Position numbers and translations under genes: made by a program | Notes under the pieces: generated by a model | Databases searched by the model: none | Seen by the model: only the letters and a program-made list of their open reading frames with translations | What the model was told of the DNA's origin: nothing | Shown here: positions 43,550 to 47,816 of the stretch, one piece after another | Position numbering within the stretch: position 1 is the stretch's first letter | Layout: the number at the start of each line of letters is the position of its first letter | Assembly: GCA_021795395.1 (NCBI GenBank) | Contig: JAJYPN010000019.1 | Span: forward strand, 1-47,816 | Reading direction: 5' to 3' | DNA length: 47,816 nt | Origin: Pseudomonadota bacterium | GTDB taxonomy: Bacteria > Pseudomonadota > Gammaproteobacteria > Burkholderiales > Sulfuriferulaceae

Positions 43550-44542
43550 ATGCAAAATGAGAACATGTTAGACGAATCCAAGTTGTTAACATTCGAAAAG
43601 TTAGATTTTATTTGTAATACAAAGCTTATGGAAAACATCAATAAGTTGGCTGTTAGAGCATTTAGAGACAGAAACCACGAGGCTTGGAAAGAAATCCAAT
43701 TATTATTATTTAATATAAATTTAAAAATCATGAAAAATGGTTTTGGACTCGGAAGCGTGGAGGCAATGGAAGATTGGTTATTGCGAAATATTATTGAAAG
43801 AGAAGAAAAAAAATTCCTTCCTCAGGAAAAAATTCCTGAGTCAGTCACAAATACTACAGAAACATTTTTATTTTGGATCAAAAACCAAATTGTTCAACAT
43901 AGAATAAACCATCACCCACTGTTTTCATTATTTGACAATGATGATTTATCTGATGAGGAATTGCGTTATTTTTTAGCAAATTACAGAGTAAATATGCAAA
44001 GGTTCCACCTTCATGTAGCTGCATATAGTCTCTTTGCTCCTTTCGATATGAGAGGCGAACTCTATAACAATTTATACGATGAAATGGGCCAAGGAAACTT
44101 TCAGGATGCACATCCCAATCTCTTCGAGCCCTTAATGGAGCACTTCGGTGGTTCCTTCCCGGAAGATATCAATATTGAAACTTGCCATCTATTAAACACA
44201 AAAATCTCCATATGTTGGTTTTCAAAAGGCTTCTATTACGGGTTAGGAGGGATGGGTGCATTGGAATTATCCATACCATATCAACAGCGTCGAATTCTTG
44301 CTCATTTTCGTCGGCGTAAACTCAGCGATAAACTTGTGAAATTTTTTGTCGTTCATTGTGAATGTGATGAACATCATGGCAATGAATGGTTTAACGCAGG
44401 CATGCCTCACGTTCAAACGAAAGAGCAATATGAAGAAGTGTATTGGGGAGCTATGCGTATTCTTGAGGCTAGGGCTGGAGTGTTTGATGGAATACTGAAA
44501 GGCATTATGTCCCGAAGAGAAAAATCAAATGTTAAATACTAA
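43550..44542 (+). CDS. Haem-oxygenase-like di-iron oxidase (HDO superfamily)
   Basis: 330 aa, soluble. The HDO core starts near residue 120 (HHPLFSLFDNDDLSDEELRYFL). Metal-ligand spacing is clear: E178 and H188 (E-x9-H), E239, then H269-x3-D273-x2-H276 (HCECDEHH). This is the spacing I recall for SznF-like HDOs. The other helix-1 glutamate is not seen; H153/H155 lie there instead. Known HDOs N-oxygenate, decarboxylate, desaturate or cleave small amines and fatty acids using Fe2 and O2. The substrate here is unknown. ATG 43550 follows GGGAG and AAGG; the frame opens at a GTG (43469) with 27 poorly supported residues. Very A/T-rich codons. It overlaps the ligase by 14 bases. Confidence 0.8.
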   Translation: MQNENMLDESKLLTFEKLDFICNTKLMENINKLAVRAFRDRNHEAWKEIQLLLFNINLKIMKNGFGLGSVEAMEDWLLRNIIEREEKKFLPQEKIPESVTNTTETFLFWIKNQIVQHRINHHPLFSLFDNDDLSDEELRYFLANYRVNMQRFHLHVAAYSLFAPFDMRGELYNNLYDEMGQGNFQDAHPNLFEPLMEHFGGSFPEDINIETCHLLNTKISICWFSKGFYYGLGGMGALELSIPYQQRRILAHFRRRKLSDKLVKFFVVHCECDEHHGNEWFNAGMPHVQTKEQYEEVYWGAMRILEARAGVFDGILKGIMSRREKSNVKY

Positions 44543-46169
44543 TGGTTATAAATCGCTTATGCATTTTAAAGATGTCCTTACCCCAACTACGTTCTTAGAG
44601 CGTACTGGTAGAGTTTTTCCAAATAAAACGGCCATAGTTGAGGGTAAGGATATCATTACCTATGGGACTTTGTTGAGTCGCGCTCGCTGTTTAGCTGATT
44701 TACTTGACAGTCTTAACATACGTTATGGTGATAGAGTTGCCGTTCTGGCGGAGAATTGCTTAACCGTTATAGATGCTCACTTTGGTATTCCAGCAATTGG
44801 TGCAATTTTAGTGATGCTAAACCCTTCACTAACCTCTTCTGAAATAGAATATCTTCTCGACTTCAGTGGGGCTTCCATATTGATTTTGGATGCGAATTTC
44901 TCCCACAAGGTTCTTCCAGAGTGTCAGTTACGCTTAAAACATTTAAAAAACATAATTATTTTTAATGGTACTTGTGATTTAGATAATGCTATTGATTATG
45001 AAAAATATATTGATCGTCAACACAAGTCTAACAGGGAATTGGATAAGGTTATTCGAGATGAGAATGATATTTTAACTATTAACTTTACATCGGGAACAAC
45101 AGGTTCACCTAAAGGTGTCATGTGTTCTCATCGAGGTGCATATCTACATTCGCTCGGACAAATTTTGATGTTAGGACTAAATCCACAATCAAGATATTTA
45201 TGGACCCTCCCAATGTTCCATGTAAATGGATGGGGGCATATCTGGGCCAGTACAGCAATATCCGCCACACAAATTATTTATTCTTCCTATAGCAAAGAGG
45301 AAGAAATCCTCTCACTCCTTCACCAATACTCTATCACTCATCTTTGCGGCGCTCCACGTATTGTGCGCAAATTAATTAAACAAGTCTCTGAGAATCAGAA
45401 ATATACCGAACTCACAATTACGACAGGAGGAGCAACTCCGCCCCCATCATTAATTCAGGAACTCATAAAAATTGGTGTGCGATTCATCCATCAATATGGT
45501 CTTAGCGAAACCTATGGACCCTTTATTGTATGCGAAAAACAGGAAGAATGGGACAAAATGCCCTTTGATAGACAGGCAAAGTTTCTATTACGCCAAGGAG
45601 TTCCTTGTATTCATGCGGGGACGGGAATGCGAGTGGTTGACAAAGATATGCGAGATGTACCAAAAGATGGGCATACATTAGGTGAAGTAATAATGAAAGG
45701 TAATACTGTTTCAACTGGCTATTTTAAAAATCAAGAAGCCACAGAGCAAGCCTTTCGCAATGGTTGGTTCCATAGTGGGGATATCGCTGTTGTTCATTTA
45801 GATGGATACATTGAAATTCGTGATCGAATTAAAGATTTAATCTATGTAGAAACGGATCATGGGTGGGAGAATATATCGTCAATCGAAATAGAAAATTTTT
45901 TAAGTAGTCACAAATATGTTAATGAAGCGGCCGTGATAGGAATACCGACTAAAAATACTTCTCGTATTATAGCCTTTGTTGAAATTGCAAATAATTTATC
46001 AGTTAACGAAAAAGATTTGAAGGAGTTCTGCAACAAAGGATTGCCTGAATATAAATGCCCTGAAGCTTTTTATTTTAAAACACTTCCAAAAACATCTACC
46101 GGGAAGATTCGTAAAAATATACTTCTCGCTGATATTCTTCCAGATACGCTTGAACGCACTCTATGTTAA
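44529..46169 (+). CDS. AMP-dependent acyl-CoA synthetase / carboxylate ligase
   Basis: 546 aa ANL-superfamily enzyme that adenylates a carboxylic acid, normally then thioesterifying it to CoA or a carrier. The P-loop TSGTTGSPKG is at 187-196, PMFHVNGWG at 228-236, YGLSETYG at 323-330, the SGD motif at 416-418 and the catalytic A10 lysine K526 in KTSTGKIRKN. The overall shape resembles medium/short-chain acyl-CoA synthetases. The A8 hinge loop is unusual: DLIYVETDHGWENISSIEIE in place of the common short GGEN loop. It starts inside the oxidase gene, so the two are coupled. Strong A/T codon bias suggests transfer. Confidence 0.88.
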   Translation: MLNTNGYKSLMHFKDVLTPTTFLERTGRVFPNKTAIVEGKDIITYGTLLSRARCLADLLDSLNIRYGDRVAVLAENCLTVIDAHFGIPAIGAILVMLNPSLTSSEIEYLLDFSGASILILDANFSHKVLPECQLRLKHLKNIIIFNGTCDLDNAIDYEKYIDRQHKSNRELDKVIRDENDILTINFTSGTTGSPKGVMCSHRGAYLHSLGQILMLGLNPQSRYLWTLPMFHVNGWGHIWASTAISATQIIYSSYSKEEEILSLLHQYSITHLCGAPRIVRKLIKQVSENQKYTELTITTGGATPPPSLIQELIKIGVRFIHQYGLSETYGPFIVCEKQEEWDKMPFDRQAKFLLRQGVPCIHAGTGMRVVDKDMRDVPKDGHTLGEVIMKGNTVSTGYFKNQEATEQAFRNGWFHSGDIAVVHLDGYIEIRDRIKDLIYVETDHGWENISSIEIENFLSSHKYVNEAAVIGIPTKNTSRIIAFVEIANNLSVNEKDLKEFCNKGLPEYKCPEAFYFKTLPKTSTGKIRKNILLADILPDTLERTLC

Positions 46170-46499
46170 GGAAGTTAAGATAATTACATTTCAAGGCTTC
46201 CACTCAACTATGACCGGGAGCTATGGTATGGAGCGCAAGATTCTGCGTAAGGATGAAGCGCTGATGGAGACAGCCGCATTACTGATACCGCAAAAAGATG
46301 TCCGCCATCTGGTTAATGACAATAAAAGTTCAATTTTCAGCAACACGTGAGTGGCGGAATCTGGCAAAACGTCAGTATGGTTCTTACTTGGTGGCCGAAA
46401 TTTCATTTTGGACGATGGTCGGTACAGATGCGAAACTGAAAGTGAAAGACTACCGATCAGATCGCGATTACTACAAAATTACCGAACGGAAGAACATCA
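46170..46499 (+). other. 330-base gap between ligase and MFS genes
   Basis: Composition shifts here from very AT-rich back to moderate. It holds the broken small ORF described separately (46228-46510) and no other recognisable gene, tRNA or terminator. Confidence 0.5.
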
Positions 46500-46510
46500 A
46501 TGAGCATTAA
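46228..46510 (+). pseudogene. Unrecognised small ORF, probably frameshifted
   Basis: Two plus-strand frames abut. One begins at ATG 46228 (GGGAG upstream; ATG 46210 also in frame) with MERKILRKDEALMETAALL and stops at 46350. The next frame, open from 46298, continues with TREWRNLAKRQYGSYLVAEI and stops at 46510, overlapping the MFS start by 11 bases. A single indel near 46300-46345 would join them into a protein of about 94 aa. The coupled end suggests it was a real gene in the MFS operon. No domain recognised. Confidence 0.4.
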
Positions 46511-47624
46511 GGTTTTTTTGGTCATTTCCTGCATATTTGCCGTCATGTTAGCCGTTAATCTCGAAGTCCCTCTTTATCAGACTTACGCGCATACATCCGG
46601 TTATGGGGCTGGCTCGACAGCATTCGTTTTCTCTGCCTATTTATTGGGTTTGTTGCCCACCATGTTTTTTTTGGGAGGTATTTCGGATCGTATCGGGCGC
46701 AGAGAAACGTTAATTGTCGCATTATCCTTTGCGATAATGGCAACTCTTGTCATGATGATAAGTGCGACGATGTCCGCTTTATGGCTTGCAAGAATCCTCC
46801 AAGGGGTCGGAGCCGGATTAAGTCTGGGCGCAGGAACAGCCTATCTCTTGGAGTTAACGGATAAACCACACCATGTCCCTCTCTATACAGGATTTGCCAC
46901 AACATTGGGAATCGGGAGCGGAGCTTTGATGACCAATCTTGCTTTATTCTACCGAAATACCAATATCCCTGTAAGTTATTGGACGACGGTCAGTATAACG
47001 TTGTTGTGTTTATTCTTCGTCCCGTTTTTACCTGAAACAAAAAAAATCCTGACGAGCAAGATAAGCCGGTTGCCTTATTTTCCCTCCGATACAGTCATTT
47101 ATAGTGCGACGATCATGGTTGCGTGGTCTGTCACCGGAGTGATCATCGCACTTCTGCCTTTCATCCTGGAAAATCGTCATCTGGGAGCATGGACAGGGAC
47201 TATGGTCTTCCTGGCCATATCAACAGGTGTTTTGGTTCAACCATTGGCTCGTCGTTTGTCTCCATTCCATTCGATAAAAGCTGGAATTGTTCTGGTTTCT
47301 CTCTCCTTTTTGTTTCTGTTCGTGGGCGCATGGCATGGCATGATCAGTGTGGTTCTGATTGGAGCAGCGCTTGGCGGAATATCTTCTTTTGGATTTTCCT
47401 ATATAGGAGGTTTATCCGCCGTGATCCGTGCAAGTCGGAATGAAATCTCCCGTGCCGTCTCCGGATATTTTCTATCGGCATATTTGGGATTAGGCGTTCC
47501 AACGATTTTGGTTGGATCCCTGGGAAAAGTATTCGGGTTGTACTCTTCACTGTTTGCTTATGGCATTTTCCTGGTTATTTTCAATTCGGTTCTCTGGATC
47601 GGCATAAACTCCATAGAAAGGTAA
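46500..47624 (+). CDS. MFS transporter, probable efflux permease
   Basis: 374 aa, about 11-12 transmembrane helices. The N-terminal helix is VFLVISCIFAVMLAVNLEV. MFS motif A, GGISDRIGRRET, follows helix 2, and RILQGVGAGLSLGAGTAYL is typical of drug/sugar exporters (motif C-like glycine run). MocR-regulated clusters often contain such a transporter. Its codon use is less AT-rich than the oxidase-ligase pair and similar to the MocR gene. It may export the pathway product; the substrate is unknown. Confidence 0.85.
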   Translation: MSIKVFLVISCIFAVMLAVNLEVPLYQTYAHTSGYGAGSTAFVFSAYLLGLLPTMFFLGGISDRIGRRETLIVALSFAIMATLVMMISATMSALWLARILQGVGAGLSLGAGTAYLLELTDKPHHVPLYTGFATTLGIGSGALMTNLALFYRNTNIPVSYWTTVSITLLCLFFVPFLPETKKILTSKISRLPYFPSDTVIYSATIMVAWSVTGVIIALLPFILENRHLGAWTGTMVFLAISTGVLVQPLARRLSPFHSIKAGIVLVSLSFLFLFVGAWHGMISVVLIGAALGGISSFGFSYIGGLSAVIRASRNEISRAVSGYFLSAYLGLGVPTILVGSLGKVFGLYSSLFAYGIFLVIFNSVLWIGINSIER

Positions 47625-47655
47625 TCCTGCGGTAATTCCCCCAGCAAATAAAGGT

Positions 47656-47676
47656 ATTCTGAAGTAGAATTTTCTT
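47656..47676 (+). terminator. Weak intrinsic terminator after the MFS gene
   Basis: ATTCT-GAAGT-AGAAT followed by TTTCTT. The 5-bp AT-rich stem is weak, but it is placed 31 bases after the stop codon. Confidence 0.3.
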
Positions 47677-47699
47677 AAATGCGATTTGAGGTGCGTATT

Positions 47700-47816
47700 C
47701 CGGTGAACGTGACCGCTGATTCCGGCTATCGTGACCGCTTGCGCATGGTCTGATGTTACGCGGTTAAATTGTAATGCCTGCGGTCACGATGGGATAGTTT
47801 TTTCCTCCTTTTTGGT
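47700..47816. mobile_element. Probable IS21-family terminus (partial)
   Basis: CGTGACCGCT occurs at 47708-47717 and again at 47730-47739, 22 bases apart, with GCGGTCACG (inverted) at 47780-47788. Short repeated GTGACCG words separated by TGATTCCGG-like spacers are typical of the ends of IS21-family elements, where transposase binds. No transposase gene is in view; it would lie beyond the window edge. The family call rests on memory of such ends. Confidence 0.45.

Overview
The window is bacterial chromosome, most likely from a betaproteobacterium in or near the Nitrosomonadales (Gallionellaceae/Sulfuricellaceae-like). This is inferred from gene order, namely the unbroken rpsB-to-rnhB run, trmJ-cysE-iscRSUA-hscBA-fdx-iscX, and mfd-serB, and from the character of the proteins. 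No rRNA or marker comparison was possible. Nearly all of it is densely packed housekeeping DNA. The last 6 kb looks like an accessory region.

1-4609: a c-di-GMP block. A GspE/MshE-type secretion or pilus ATPase with an N-terminal MshEN c-di-GMP-binding domain (minus strand) diverges from an EAL-CBS-GGDEF signalling protein. A YbhP-like endonuclease/exonuclease/phosphatase-fold protein follows.

4635-18940: a long plus-strand cluster for translation, isoprenoid/phospholipid synthesis and outer-membrane biogenesis: rpsB, tsf, pyrH, frr, uppS, cdsA, dxr, rseP, bamA, skp, lpxD, fabZ, lpxA, lpxB, rnhB. It has a strong promoter before rpsB and an intrinsic terminator/attenuator between rpsB and tsf. 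Genes often overlap or touch, so translation is probably coupled.

18968-34546: mixed metabolic and repair genes: a CopD-like membrane protein, a TonB-dependent receptor, dnaQ, an mfd-serB-copZ operon, a periplasmic SCP2-like protein, transaldolase, cysM, tadA, an L,D-transpeptidase-domain protein, sodC, tRNA-Ser(GCT), lysC and suhB. Just 3' of the tRNA is the N-terminal stub of a tyrosine integrase, the scar of a lost mobile element.

34626-41761: trmJ, cysE and the full isc operon for Fe-S cluster assembly. cysE and iscR each carry a near-identical promoter with an embedded IscR type-1-like box. This suggests that cysteine supply and cluster assembly are controlled together.

41921-47816: the most unusual part. 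A MocR-type (GntR/aminotransferase) regulator diverges from an AT-rich pair encoding a haem-oxygenase-like di-iron oxidase and an acyl-CoA synthetase/AMP ligase. A broken small ORF and an MFS exporter follow, and the window ends in what looks like an IS21-family terminus. I read this as a horizontally acquired small-molecule pathway made of a regulator, a ligase, an oxidase and an exporter. Its product is unknown.
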